64,000 nt of DNA, from assembly GCF_000750635.1 (NCBI RefSeq), contig NZ_CCDM010000003.1, forward strand, positions 85,115 through 149,114. The letters are read 5' to 3'. Under the pieces are notes generated by a model, which saw only the letters and a list, made by a program, of their open reading frames with translations, made no database searches and was not told the origin of the DNA. The stretch is from Oceanobacillus jeddahensis (GTDB lineage: Bacteria > Bacillota > Bacilli > Bacillales > Amphibacillaceae). The position numbers and the translations under genes were made by a program. Below, piece after piece: positions 34,499 through 44,051 of this stretch. How positions within the stretch are numbered: position 1 is the stretch's first letter; the number at the start of each line of letters is the position of its first letter.

Positions 34499-35164
34499 GT
34501 GAATCATTACTTGAAGGAATTGATTATCGCGTATCAATGGGAATTATTTATTTTTGCTGAAATTGTTTCTTGGTTATCTCTGGTTCTGTTTTTAGTCATA
34601 CGTTATGCTTTTCAACGTTTTTCTATTAGTATCTTGTTTTTGATGCTTTTCTTGGGGGCGACCGTATTCGAATTGGTTCTGGCCATATTTGATTATCAAG
34701 AAACAGGAGAGATTGCCACTTTTCAAATGATTATTTTTATATTTGTCCTTTATGCGTTCACATTTGGAATTGGAGATTTCAGAAAAATGGATCGTTATTT
34801 AAAGGATAAGATTGGGAAGTATCGAGGGCAAAACCTGCTAACAGAAAAAGATGAGCGCATTATAAAACAAAATAAGGATCCAGATTATCTTGCGCAAAAA
34901 TATCGGCGGACCTGGCTGGTGCATGCTATTTTATTTGTTATCGTGCATTTGCTTTTCTGGATATTTTATCGTCCATTAGAAGCATCCTTCTTGTCTTTTT
35001 TTACCGACCTGAGCTGGGTAACGGATTCCGAAGTTTTTCGTGAACCATTTGTTAATCAAATAAATGCTGTTTGGAAAATTGTTTTTATTATCGATACGAT
35101 TTGGTCGTGGTCTTATACGCTATTTCCGGATAAATCCGGCCAAAGTAAGAAAAAAGGAGAATGA
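34499..35164 (+). CDS. Integral membrane protein of ABC operon
   Basis: A 221-residue membrane protein with about five hydrophobic segments (such as IVSWLSLVLFLVIRYAF, ISILFLMLFLGATVFELVLA and HAILFVIVHLLFWIFY) and a charged cytoplasmic loop (FRKMDRYLKDKIGKYRGQN). The GTG at 34499 is only two bases after AGAGAGG, so the true start could be TTG 34511. It precedes the ATPase gene by 3 bases. I do not recognise the family; similar proteins accompany YknY-type transporters. Confidence 0.65.
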   Translation: MNHYLKELIIAYQWELFIFAEIVSWLSLVLFLVIRYAFQRFSISILFLMLFLGATVFELVLAIFDYQETGEIATFQMIIFIFVLYAFTFGIGDFRKMDRYLKDKIGKYRGQNLLTEKDERIIKQNKDPDYLAQKYRRTWLVHAILFVIVHLLFWIFYRPLEASFLSFFTDLSWVTDSEVFREPFVNQINAVWKIVFIIDTIWSWSYTLFPDKSGQSKKKGE

Positions 35165-35167
35165 TAC

Positions 35168-35899
35168 ATGATTGAAGTGACGGATTTACAGCGAGAATTT
35201 AAAGGTGGAGAAGAAGTAATCCAAGTATTAAAGCACGTACAATTATCGATTTCTACGGGGGAGTTTGTTGCGATTATGGGTCCCAGCGGATCCGGGAAAA
35301 GTACATTACTACAGCTGCTCGGTGGTCTGGATACACCAACCAAAGGGGAGGTACGTATGAACGATATTGCATTACATGAACTTTCAGAGAAAGAACGGAC
35401 GTTATTCCGCCGCCGTAATATCGGATTTATCTTTCAAAATTATCAGCTTCTCCCGATGTTAACGGTAGCGGAAAATATTGCTTTTCCGTTAGACGCAGAT
35501 AATGTTCCGCAAGTAGAAATAAAATCACGCGTAAACCGGTTATTAAAAGCGGTTGATTTAGAAGGAAAGGGAGATATGTTCCCAAGTGTGCTAAGTGGCG
35601 GACAACAGCAGAGAATTGCGATTGCCAGAGCGTTGTCGAATCAGCCGCGATTAATTTTAGGTGATGAACCAACGGGGAATCTAGATCGGAAAACAGGGAC
35701 AACAATTTTAAATCTGCTTTCAAAAATGCATCGGGAAGAAAAACAAACCATTGTTATGGTCACCCACGACATTTTTGCTGCGGGATACGCAGATCGTGTC
35801 ATTATGTTGAAAGACGGGAAAATAGAGGCGGAAATAGAACGGGAGGAGGCAAATAAAGATGAACTCATGGCAAGTTTCTTGGCGGAACTTAATGCGTAA
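35168..35899 (+). CDS. ABC transporter ATP-binding protein, MacB/LolD type
   Basis: A 243-residue ATPase with Walker A GPSGSGKST, a Q-loop in GFIFQNYQLLPMLTV, signature LSGGQQQR, Walker B LILGDEPTGNLDR and switch His in VMVTHD. This is the pattern of ATPases working with FtsX-like permeases (LolD, YknY, BceA). AAAAAGGAGAATGATAC precedes the ATG. It overlaps the permease gene by 41 bases, indicating translational coupling. Confidence 0.93.
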   Translation: MIEVTDLQREFKGGEEVIQVLKHVQLSISTGEFVAIMGPSGSGKSTLLQLLGGLDTPTKGEVRMNDIALHELSEKERTLFRRRNIGFIFQNYQLLPMLTVAENIAFPLDADNVPQVEIKSRVNRLLKAVDLEGKGDMFPSVLSGGQQQRIAIARALSNQPRLILGDEPTGNLDRKTGTTILNLLSKMHREEKQTIVMVTHDIFAAGYADRVIMLKDGKIEAEIEREEANKDELMASFLAELNA

Positions 35900-38369
35900 A
35901 AAATGGCGCTCCTTTTTAACGCTTCTTGCGATTATTCTTGGAGTAGCTGCAACCGTTTCATCGATTGCCATGGTTCAGAGTACGCAAAGTATTATCTCTG
36001 ATTATGCCAGTCAAGGTCAAGGTAATACAGACTACTATGTATTTGGTCAGCAGGACGGAATAGATACAGACTATATTGATGAACTGGCTGAAGAAAACGT
36101 TATAGAAGAAGTATTAGGACAATCAAACCAGCGAATGACATTGGATAAAGAAGTGTGGGACCAAGAAAGCGAACAGTTGGATGTTCAAGTAATGGCCATC
36201 GATCATTTAGAAAATGCCATTTATGATATTACTGTTTTGGAAGGGTCATTAGATGAAAGTGGTCTTGTTATCGATGAACGTACAGCAGAGTTATGGGGTG
36301 TGGAAGTAGGCGATGAAGTCAATTTTTCGGCATCCTTTCAAGAGACTGAAGAAAATGTCCAGACACAGGTAGATGCTGTGGTGGAAAATACCATTCTACT
36401 GACCAATCCAGATAGCTGGGAACAAGCAGAAAATAATGAATGGCACGTATTCATGGGATTGGATACACTTCAAAAATGGACAGATACAGAAGGACAGACA
36501 GAACAGCTGCTGGTATCGGGAGCAGAGGGTATTTCCTTTGAACAGCTTGGCAACCATCTGCGGGACTTCTTTCCAGCGGAAGCGAATATGATTGTTCAGC
36601 CTGCTGTTGTTGATGAGAGTCAGGTCGCGACCGGGTTTGAGGAATTATATGCAAGTTTGTATGTTGTTGGTGGCTTAAGTTTACTGATTAGTGCATTTAT
36701 TTTATACAACACATTATATATCAGTGTAGTGGAACGTCGGAAAGAATTTGCTTTAATGAAAGCAGTTGGTTATACACCTGGGCAAACGCGTGGTTATATT
36801 TTGAGAGAAGTCTTTATTCTTTCACTCGTGGGCACAGTTATCGGGCTAGGAATTGGAGTATTGCTTTCTTATGGTTTTATGGAACTTCTCGCAGAAATAT
36901 TTTCGAATGTTTTGTATGAGTTAAAAATAGGAATGCCGTTACTCATTGCTGCTGTCGCGGGATTGGTGATTCCCCTTATTGCGGCATGGCTTCCTGTGAT
37001 GAAAGCTTCCAATACGGAGGTAACAGATGTGTTTCGTGAATCCATTAGCAAACCGAAGAAAAAACCAGCTTTCTTTTTAATAATAGTAGGAGCACTTTTA
37101 CTCATCCCTGGATTATTTTGGGAGGATATGCTGGCTTTCTTGCCTTTATTTCTCGGTATTGCCATTCTGTTTCCGTTTCTATTCAGCGGGATAATATGGT
37201 TGTTGCTGCCTGTTTCTAAACTATTATTTCAACGGGCGGGAAAATTCGCTGCTCGTAACTTGAACCGTCAAAAAATGCGAACAGCATTAACAGCAGCAAT
37301 TATGAGTTTTGGGGTAACACTGCTTGTCTTTCTCAGTTCAATCGGTCTGTCTGTAAGTGACAGTATGTCCGAGTTAATTGAGGGAACGTTAGGTGGAGAT
37401 GTATCCGTCGTTTATGAGGACGCTATTTCAGAAGAAACATTGCAATCATGGCGGGATGTCGAAGGCGTGGATGACATTGAAACTTTATCTACATCTTCTT
37501 TCCTTTGGTACGCGGATAAAGAAGAAAATGATATGCGTTTAATGGATGTAAATAGCGTTACAACTGAAAGAATGGAAAATACTCCTCTTTTTCAGTATAA
37601 TCAAGATTATGAGCAGTTGTTGCGTGATTTAGAAGAACCAAATACGATAGCCCTTGGAAGGGAAGCTTTTGATCAATGGGGCGGAGAAGTTGGCGATACG
37701 CTGACAGTAGAAACGGTGAATGGTGCCGAGGACTGGACGGTGCAGGGCGTGGTCGACACATACCGCAGTGGAGGTTATATCGGTTTTATCCATGATGAGC
37801 AAATGGAAGCTCAACTCGGTGTCAGCGATCAAAATGAAGCCCTTTTATTAGCAGAGGAGGGTACGGCATCTTCCATCAAAACAGCAATTACATCAGAAGA
37901 AGATGCTTCTCTTGCAGCAGTAAGAACAGCGGAAGAGCAAATCGATGCATTCCAACAGCAGACGGAAGATATCTTTTTCGTATTAAATGTTTTGGTTATC
38001 TTTGGCATGGGAGTGGCTGGTATCGGCATAGCGAACACGCTTTTGATGGGTACCATTGAGCGTGTCCCTGAGTTTGGTACAATGCGAGCTATTGGCAGTA
38101 CGAAGTGGCAAATACAGAAAGTGATTTTAAGTGAAGCATTCTTTATTGGAACAGGTGCTGCGATTATTGGTAGCGTTGTAGGAATAGGGGTCATGTTCTT
38201 AACGTCCGTGCAAGAGGTTGACTACATGTTAGACTTACCCTTCCACATTTCCTGGTTATCTATCTTATTAGCTTTTATTTTTTCCATCACTGTAAGTATG
38301 GTTGCCTGCATTCTTCCCGCACGAAGAGCAGCAAAAGTCAATATTAGCCGCGCATTGCGGTATGAGTGA
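35859..38369 (+). CDS. FtsX-like ABC transporter permease
   Basis: An 836-residue permease with two FtsX-type halves. Each half has an N-terminal helix (RSFLTLLAIILGVAATVSS), a large extracytoplasmic domain and a cluster of helices, with the FtsX signatures ERRKEFALMKAVGYTPGQTR and ERVPEFGTMRAIGSTKWQIQ. GGGAGGAGG lies before ATG 35859, inside the ATPase gene. With the ATPase it probably exports or extracts hydrophobic compounds, lipids or peptides through a mechanotransmission mechanism. Regulated with its operon by PadR. Confidence 0.92.
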   Translation: MNSWQVSWRNLMRKKWRSFLTLLAIILGVAATVSSIAMVQSTQSIISDYASQGQGNTDYYVFGQQDGIDTDYIDELAEENVIEEVLGQSNQRMTLDKEVWDQESEQLDVQVMAIDHLENAIYDITVLEGSLDESGLVIDERTAELWGVEVGDEVNFSASFQETEENVQTQVDAVVENTILLTNPDSWEQAENNEWHVFMGLDTLQKWTDTEGQTEQLLVSGAEGISFEQLGNHLRDFFPAEANMIVQPAVVDESQVATGFEELYASLYVVGGLSLLISAFILYNTLYISVVERRKEFALMKAVGYTPGQTRGYILREVFILSLVGTVIGLGIGVLLSYGFMELLAEIFSNVLYELKIGMPLLIAAVAGLVIPLIAAWLPVMKASNTEVTDVFRESISKPKKKPAFFLIIVGALLLIPGLFWEDMLAFLPLFLGIAILFPFLFSGIIWLLLPVSKLLFQRAGKFAARNLNRQKMRTALTAAIMSFGVTLLVFLSSIGLSVSDSMSELIEGTLGGDVSVVYEDAISEETLQSWRDVEGVDDIETLSTSSFLWYADKEENDMRLMDVNSVTTERMENTPLFQYNQDYEQLLRDLEEPNTIALGREAFDQWGGEVGDTLTVETVNGAEDWTVQGVVDTYRSGGYIGFIHDEQMEAQLGVSDQNEALLLAEEGTASSIKTAITSEEDASLAAVRTAEEQIDAFQQQTEDIFFVLNVLVIFGMGVAGIGIANTLLMGTIERVPEFGTMRAIGSTKWQIQKVILSEAFFIGTGAAIIGSVVGIGVMFLTSVQEVDYMLDLPFHISWLSILLAFIFSITVSMVACILPARRAAKVNISRALRYE

Positions 38370-38381
38370 GTTGAGTGAGCA

Positions 38382-38882
38382 ATGTCTGTAAAACATGCGA
38401 TGTTAGCATTATTATATGAGCAGCCCCACCATGGGTATGAAATTAAAATCGGTTTTGATGATCTTGTTCAAAAGAAGTGGCCCCTAAACCCGGGACAGGT
38501 GTATACAACACTTGATCGATTGGAGCGGGACGGGTTAGTGGATTCACCAGGATCAGACGAAAAAGACCGTAAAATATACAGGATTACGGATGCGGGAAAA
38601 GAAGAATTCATGAATTGGCTCTATACTCCCGTAGAATACTCCTTATTAAAAGATACCTTTTATTTTAAATGGTTGTGCTCTCAAAAAGTAGATGTCGGTC
38701 AAGAAAAAGAAATGGTGGAGCACCAACGAAAAACGATTATAAAAAATATTTTACAGCTGACTAAATTTAGACAACAGCTGGAAGAGGAAAATGAACAAGA
38801 AAACATGCAATTGTTAGTAGATGGTGCTTTACTTCATTTAGAAGCAGATTTAAAATGGCTGGATATGATTAAGAAAAAGTAG
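38382..38882 (+). CDS. PadR-family transcriptional regulator
   Basis: A 166-residue PadR regulator: MLALLYEQPHHGYEIKIGFD, PGQVYTTLDRLERDGLV and YRITDAGKEEFMNWL, then a C-terminal helical dimerisation region. It starts 12 bases after the FtsX permease stop codon, as last gene of the operon. The big palindrome before the first gene (34437-34491) is its probable operator, giving ligand-inducible autorepression. Confidence 0.9.
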   Translation: MSVKHAMLALLYEQPHHGYEIKIGFDDLVQKKWPLNPGQVYTTLDRLERDGLVDSPGSDEKDRKIYRITDAGKEEFMNWLYTPVEYSLLKDTFYFKWLCSQKVDVGQEKEMVEHQRKTIIKNILQLTKFRQQLEEENEQENMQLLVDGALLHLEADLKWLDMIKKK

Positions 38883-38949
38883 GGATTTAACTAAAGTTAG
38901 ATTTATAAGAAATTTTCCATATGAGATGTAATTAAATATTTTACTTCAG

Positions 38950-38986
38950 AAACCCAATTGTTTTTATACAGTTGGGTTTCTTTTTT
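38950..38986 (+). terminator. Terminator of PadR-ABC operon
   Basis: AAACCCAA pairs with TTGGGTTT around the loop, followed by CTTTTTT. Confidence 0.8.
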
Positions 38987-38997
38987 AGCTTAACTAA

Positions 38998-39050
38998 ATG
39001 TATTTTATTTCACCATTTTTTTCAACTATTTTTAATGAAATAAAATACAT
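38998..39050. promoter_or_regulatory. 15-bp inverted repeat upstream of hydantoinase cluster
   Basis: ATGTATTTTATTTCA (38998-39012) and TGAAATAAAATACAT (39036-39050) form a perfect inverted repeat with a 23-base spacer, about 200 bases before the XRE-cupin regulator gene. It could be a regulator binding site or an RNA hairpin; no gene lies in the rest of 38883-39243. Confidence 0.45.
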
Positions 39051-39243
39051 CATTTCAAACTGAAGAGAAGCAGTGGTTATAGGGGAAATGATTCTATGCT
39101 AATAAAAGGAATCGTTCCATTATAAAGAATTGAAAAAGTTTTCTTTTAATTTTTGATATATTATGATAGAATTACAAAAAATGAAGTGGAGGTGTAAAAA
39201 TTATTCTTCCATTGTAAAAAATAAGATATAAAGGACAGAGATA

Positions 39244-39786
39244 ATGGACAATATTCACAAAAAAATTAAAAATCTCAGGTTAGAGCGTGAAATGACATTA
39301 AAGGATTTATCTGATAGTACAGGACTTTCAGTTAGTTTCCTGTCACAAATTGAACGGGGGACATCTTCCTTAGCGATAACATCTTTGAAAAAAATATCAG
39401 ATGCTTTCCAGATCAATATCACTTATTTTTTTAATGACATTGAAAATCATAATTATGTTGTTCGAAAAGAAGAAATGAAAGATTTTAAGCTGGAAGGTTC
39501 GGATAAAGTGTATATACGCTTAGCTGGAAAGTTTCCAGAAAGAAAAATGGAGCCGATTATGGTTACCATACCGGCAAAAGCACCTTACGTTGAAAGGTAC
39601 AGTCATCCGGGGGAAGAATTTTATTATGTGATTGAAGGTAGCGTTGTTTTCAGAATAGAGGGACAAGAATACCTATTAACTCCCGGGGACTCCATCCATT
39701 TTCCTTCCGAACAAATGCATGAATGGAAGAATCCTACGAATCAGGAGGCAGTACTACTGAGTGTGTTAACACCGGTTATATTTTAA
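39244..39786 (+). CDS. XRE-family regulator with cupin sensor domain
   Basis: A 180-residue regulator combining an N-terminal XRE helix-turn-helix (KIKNLRLEREMTLKDLSDST, SVSFLSQIERGTSSLA) with a C-terminal cupin (HPGEEFYYVIEGSVVFRIEG, LTPGDSIHFPSEQMHEWKNP). This architecture is common among regulators of amino acid, polyamine and small-molecule catabolism such as PuuR. It is the first gene of the hydantoinase cluster and probably senses the substrate. The Shine-Dalgarno is AAAGGACAGAG. Confidence 0.9.
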   Translation: MDNIHKKIKNLRLEREMTLKDLSDSTGLSVSFLSQIERGTSSLAITSLKKISDAFQINITYFFNDIENHNYVVRKEEMKDFKLEGSDKVYIRLAGKFPERKMEPIMVTIPAKAPYVERYSHPGEEFYYVIEGSVVFRIEGQEYLLTPGDSIHFPSEQMHEWKNPTNQEAVLLSVLTPVIF

Positions 39787-39814
39787 AAACTAATACTGAA
39801 AAAGGGTGAATAAG

Positions 39815-41872
39815 ATGAGAGTAGCAACAGACATTGGCGGAACTTTTACAGACTTAGTATATGTCAATGAAAACGGGCAAGTTGAAATTGCTAAAGATCA
39901 TACCACTCCGCCAAACTTTGAAAAAGGAGTAATGAATGTAATCGATAAGAATATCTCCAATAAAGAAGAGATTTCTACATTTATTCATGGAACGACTGTA
40001 ATCATTAATTCGTTAACTGAAAGAAAAGGAGCTAAAACCGGTTTAATTACAACCAAAGGCTTTAGAGATGTTTTGGAGATAGCACGTGGGAATCGTCCGG
40101 ATTTATTTAATATTCGATATAAAAAACCTGAACCGTTTATAGAACGTTATTTAAGAAAAGAAGTGAATGAACGTCTCAATTACAAAGGAGAAGAATTAAC
40201 ACCTTTAGATACAGATCAAATTAAAGAAATTATAGACTACTTTAAAAAAGAAAAGGTGGAAGCGATTGCAGTAGCCTATCTACATTCCTATGTAAATCCG
40301 AGTCATGAAAAGGAAACAGTCCAAATCATTAGAGAATTATGGCCGGAGGTAGCGGTCTCTGCTTCCTATGAAGTTACGCAGGAATGGCGGGAGTATGAAC
40401 GAACAAATACTGCTGCTTTGAACGCATATGTGAAGCCTGCTGCTGCAAATTATGTTAATAAAATGCAGAATGAACTTACTGAATTCAATAAGACGAGCCA
40501 AAACTTTATTATGCAATCCAATGGAGGAACAACAACTTTTGAAGAATCAAAGAAGGTTCCAATCAATATGGTAGAGTCTGGCCCTGTAGCAGGGATTTAT
40601 GGATCTGCTGTGCTTGGAAACCTAATTGGAGAGAAAAATATTATTGCATTTGATATTGGTGGGACGACAGCAAAATGTTCTTTAATTGAGAACGGTGAAG
40701 TAAAAGTATCCACAGATTACTATATTGAAAGAAACAACCGAAATGCAGGTTACCCAATAAAAGTACCAGTTGTAGACATTGTTGAAATTGGGAACGGAGG
40801 AGGATCTATTGCTTGGTTAGATGATGCTGGGGCATTAAAGGTAGGGCCAGAATCTGCCGGTGCATTGCCTGGTCCGGTTTCCTATGGTCAGGGAGGTACT
40901 GAACCAACAACGACAGATGCTAACCTATTAACGGGGCGTCTTTCAGCTAAGAATTTTGATTATGATGTAGATTTGGAATTGGTAAGAGAAGTTACCCGTA
41001 ATAAGATTGCTAACCACTTTGACATGACGGTAGAAGAAGCAGCACTCGGAATTATTAAAATAGCAAATTCAAATATGCTGAATGCCTTGAAACTAATTTC
41101 TATTCGGAAGGGGCATAACCCTCAAGATTTTACACTGGTAGCATTTGGCGGTGGTGGATCCATGCATGCTCCGGATTTAGCAAAAGAATTAGGTGTGGGA
41201 AAAGTCATTATTCCTGTAGCATCTCCTGTATTTTCTGCTTGGGGTATGTTAATGAGCGATCTTCGTCATGATTATATCAAAACATACATTGCGAGAGTGG
41301 GAGAATTAAAGCTTGATGAAATGATGAAGCAATGGAATGAAATTGAACAGGATGGACACATACAATTCGCACAGGAGGGAATTGAAGAGGGCAATGTAGT
41401 ATTCCACCGATTTGCTGACATGCGTTATATCGGACAGGAGCATACGGTGAAAGTACCTGTTCCTTCAGGGGCATGGGCGGAAAAGGAATTGGATGAAATT
41501 GTTGATAAATTTCATGAGCTGCATGAGAAGAATTTTACATTTAGATTGGATGGAACAGAAACAGAAATTGTTAATTTACATGTGACGGCTTTTGGAAAAG
41601 TGGAAAAGCCGGAGATACAGAAGATCGAGCGAAATACAACACTAGAAGAAGCAAAAATCGAAACGAGAAATGTGTTTTTTGATGCACCTGCTGGGTGGAC
41701 GGAAACGAATGTCTATCAAAGAGAATTATTACCTGTGGGTGAAATAGTTCAAGGGCCAGCAATTATAGAAGAAAAAGCAGCTGCCACAGTTATCTATGAA
41801 GGACAAACACTTATGGTAGACGATTATGGCAATTTAATCATTGAAACGGGGGCGAATGAAAATGAGAAATGA
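39815..41872 (+). CDS. hyuA: Hydantoinase/oxoprolinase family protein, A subunit (HyuA)
   Basis: A 685-residue subunit with the ATPase-like fold of N-methylhydantoinase, 5-oxoprolinase and acetone carboxylase. The N-terminal phosphate-binding motif is ATDIGGTFTDLVYV, followed by FIHGTTVIINSLTERKGAKT, GLITTKGFRDVLEI, IIAFDIGGTTAKCSLIENG and FGGGGSMHAPDLAKELG. ATG at 39815 follows AAAGGGTGA. It overlaps the B-subunit gene. These enzymes use ATP to open cyclic amides; the exact ring (hydantoin, oxoproline or another lactam) is not determined here. Confidence 0.92.
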   Translation: MRVATDIGGTFTDLVYVNENGQVEIAKDHTTPPNFEKGVMNVIDKNISNKEEISTFIHGTTVIINSLTERKGAKTGLITTKGFRDVLEIARGNRPDLFNIRYKKPEPFIERYLRKEVNERLNYKGEELTPLDTDQIKEIIDYFKKEKVEAIAVAYLHSYVNPSHEKETVQIIRELWPEVAVSASYEVTQEWREYERTNTAALNAYVKPAAANYVNKMQNELTEFNKTSQNFIMQSNGGTTTFEESKKVPINMVESGPVAGIYGSAVLGNLIGEKNIIAFDIGGTTAKCSLIENGEVKVSTDYYIERNNRNAGYPIKVPVVDIVEIGNGGGSIAWLDDAGALKVGPESAGALPGPVSYGQGGTEPTTTDANLLTGRLSAKNFDYDVDLELVREVTRNKIANHFDMTVEEAALGIIKIANSNMLNALKLISIRKGHNPQDFTLVAFGGGGSMHAPDLAKELGVGKVIIPVASPVFSAWGMLMSDLRHDYIKTYIARVGELKLDEMMKQWNEIEQDGHIQFAQEGIEEGNVVFHRFADMRYIGQEHTVKVPVPSGAWAEKELDEIVDKFHELHEKNFTFRLDGTETEIVNLHVTAFGKVEKPEIQKIERNTTLEEAKIETRNVFFDAPAGWTETNVYQRELLPVGEIVQGPAIIEEKAAATVIYEGQTLMVDDYGNLIIETGANENEK

Positions 41873-43619
41873 AAAAGAAATCAATCCATTTACTTTAGAA
41901 GTGGTGAAAGATTCTTTGCTTGCTGCCGGTGATGAAATGTTTATTGCTTTGGCAAAAACCTCGATGAGCCCAATTATTTATGAAGTGCTCGATTATGCTA
42001 GCGGTTTAACAGATTCCAAAGGTCAACTGCTTACCCAAGGGAATGGTGTTACCGGTTTTATCGGAATGCTTAGTTTTATGGTGAAGCAAACGCTGAAAAA
42101 ATATGGAGAGACAGGTCAATTAAAACCAGGAGATATTATTATTATTAATGATCCATATGGAGGAGGCGGATCTCACCTATCTGACGTTGGTTTAGTAATG
42201 CCAATTTTCCATGAAGGTGAGCTGATTGCTTTTTCTGCCAATAAAGCACACTGGACAGAAGTTGGTGGAAAAGATCCGGGATCTTTTACAAACGATTCCG
42301 TAGACATTTTTCAGGAAGGACTACAGTTCCCATCTGTCAAATTATACGATGGTGGCGTGCTGAATGAAGGAATTGTAGAAATTATTGGTGCTAATGTTCG
42401 TTTTCCTGATTTATCACTTGGAGATATGTGGGCGCAAGTAGCTGCATTAAAAACAGGAGAAAGAAGATTGAAGGAAATTTGTGAAAAGCACGGAAAGAGC
42501 ACTGTGCTCGCAGCTATTGATTATCAACTGGATCATGGTGAGACAATTTCTCGAAAAGAGTTGCAAAAATTACCTAAAGGAACATTTACAGCGAATGGAT
42601 TTGTCGAGACAGACGGTATTGGGAATGGACCATTTCCAATCCAAGTGGAAGTGACGATTACTGATGATAAATTCGTATGTGATTTCCGGGGAAGCAGCCC
42701 CCAAGTTCCTGGTTCTGTCAATTGCTCGTTTACAGGGTTGGCATCAGCAGTAAGAACGATTTTTCTGGCCATTACAAATCCGGATCAGGATGTGAATGAC
42801 GGTGTGTTTAGACCATTGGAAATCATTGTGGATGAGAGATCGATTATGTCTGCAGAGCGGCCAGCACCAACTTCTAACTACTATGAAACCATGCTTGGAT
42901 GTGCAGATTTGATTTGGAAGTCATTGGCGCCTCATATTCCACATAGATTGGCGGCTGCACATTTATTATCAGTGTGTGCTGTGACGTTGTCAGGTATACA
43001 CCAGGACACAGAAGAGCCCTTCTTAATAGTAGAACCATCTGTTGGCGGTTGGGGTGGAGCCGACGGACAGGATGGAGCAAGTGGACAATTCTGTATTCTT
43101 GACGGGGAGACATACAACGTGCCTGTGGAAGTGGCAGAAACGCGATATGGAGTGATGCTTGATGAGTATAGCTTACGAATAGATGGTACAGGTGCAGGTG
43201 AATATACAGGAGGAAAAGGAGTAATTCGATCTTATCGCGCTATGACAGATGATCAGTCTGCCACAGTTACATTTGGACGCAATCAATATCGCTTATGGGG
43301 AACCAATGGAGGCCTAGATGGTTCTGTTAATGAATTCTACATTCAAAAATCGGATGGAGAACAAGCGGGACCTTATGGAGTATATCCGCGTTATCCATTG
43401 GTAAAGGATGATGTTTTGCAACTGATGACTGCTACAGGTGGTGGCTATGGTGATCCGTTGAAGCGTCCTGCAGAACAAGTGGTAAAAGACGTAAAGAATG
43501 AATATTACAATGTGACGGAAGCAGAAGAGTTATTTGGGGTTAAAGTAGACCCGCAATCATTTGAATATGAAGAGCTAGCTATTAGAAAGCAAGGTGGAGG
43601 TAGAGCAGATGGAAATTAA
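41862..43619 (+). CDS. hyuB: Hydantoinase B/oxoprolinase family protein (HyuB)
   Basis: A 585-residue B subunit, partner of HyuA. Family segments are SMSPIIYEVLDYASGLTDSK, DIIIINDPYGGGGSHLSDVG, FSANKAHWTEVGGKDPGS and VEPSVGGWGGADGQDGASG; the C-terminal region GGYGDPLKRPAEQVVKDV is typical. ATG 41862, with GGGGGCG seven bases upstream, overlaps the end of hyuA, so the subunits are translationally coupled. Its own end overlaps the next gene. Confidence 0.92.
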   Translation: MRNEKEINPFTLEVVKDSLLAAGDEMFIALAKTSMSPIIYEVLDYASGLTDSKGQLLTQGNGVTGFIGMLSFMVKQTLKKYGETGQLKPGDIIIINDPYGGGGSHLSDVGLVMPIFHEGELIAFSANKAHWTEVGGKDPGSFTNDSVDIFQEGLQFPSVKLYDGGVLNEGIVEIIGANVRFPDLSLGDMWAQVAALKTGERRLKEICEKHGKSTVLAAIDYQLDHGETISRKELQKLPKGTFTANGFVETDGIGNGPFPIQVEVTITDDKFVCDFRGSSPQVPGSVNCSFTGLASAVRTIFLAITNPDQDVNDGVFRPLEIIVDERSIMSAERPAPTSNYYETMLGCADLIWKSLAPHIPHRLAAAHLLSVCAVTLSGIHQDTEEPFLIVEPSVGGWGGADGQDGASGQFCILDGETYNVPVEVAETRYGVMLDEYSLRIDGTGAGEYTGGKGVIRSYRAMTDDQSATVTFGRNQYRLWGTNGGLDGSVNEFYIQKSDGEQAGPYGVYPRYPLVKDDVLQLMTATGGGYGDPLKRPAEQVVKDVKNEYYNVTEAEELFGVKVDPQSFEYEELAIRKQGGGRADGN

Positions 43620-43923
43620 AAAAGAAAGCTTCCTTAAGTCGGGATTAATGAATTTATTTCAAGAAAAAACAGGGGAAGTTGATTTTAAATTTGGTACGGT
43701 GACAATACCTCCTGGTGAAAGGATACCAAAAGAAGGATTTTCAATACATGAAGAAAATGAGTATGCTGTGATAATTGAAGGGGAAGTAGAAGGGGAAAGT
43801 GGCGGAAAAGCATTTTGTACACCGGAAAACGACGCTACTTTCATCCCTGCTGGTGAAGCACATTGGGTTGAAAATACAGGAAATAAATCGTGCAAGGTTG
43901 TGTGGGTGCTTATCAAAAGTTAA
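43609..43923 (+). CDS. Cupin-domain protein
   Basis: A 104-residue single-domain cupin (IPPGERIPKEGFSIHEENEY, VEGESGGKAFCTPENDATFI, PAGEAHWVENTGNKSCKVVW). ATG 43609 lies behind GGTGGAGG and overlaps hyuB by 11 bases, so it belongs to the hydantoinase operon. It keeps His in IHEENEY and AHW but the full metal set is not clear. It may be an isomerase, a ligand-binding helper or a sensor; function unknown. Confidence 0.75.
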   Translation: MEIKKESFLKSGLMNLFQEKTGEVDFKFGTVTIPPGERIPKEGFSIHEENEYAVIIEGEVEGESGGKAFCTPENDATFIPAGEAHWVENTGNKSCKVVWVLIKS

Positions 43924-44051
43924 TAAAAAGTTTTAGTGGCAGGAATGAGTTTTCCTGCTACTGCACCTTTATTTGTCGGAATATTCGAATTAAAGTGTTT
44001 TTCCGATCATTCGTTTTTAATGATTTCAACTAATAAAAAAGGAGCAAGGAT

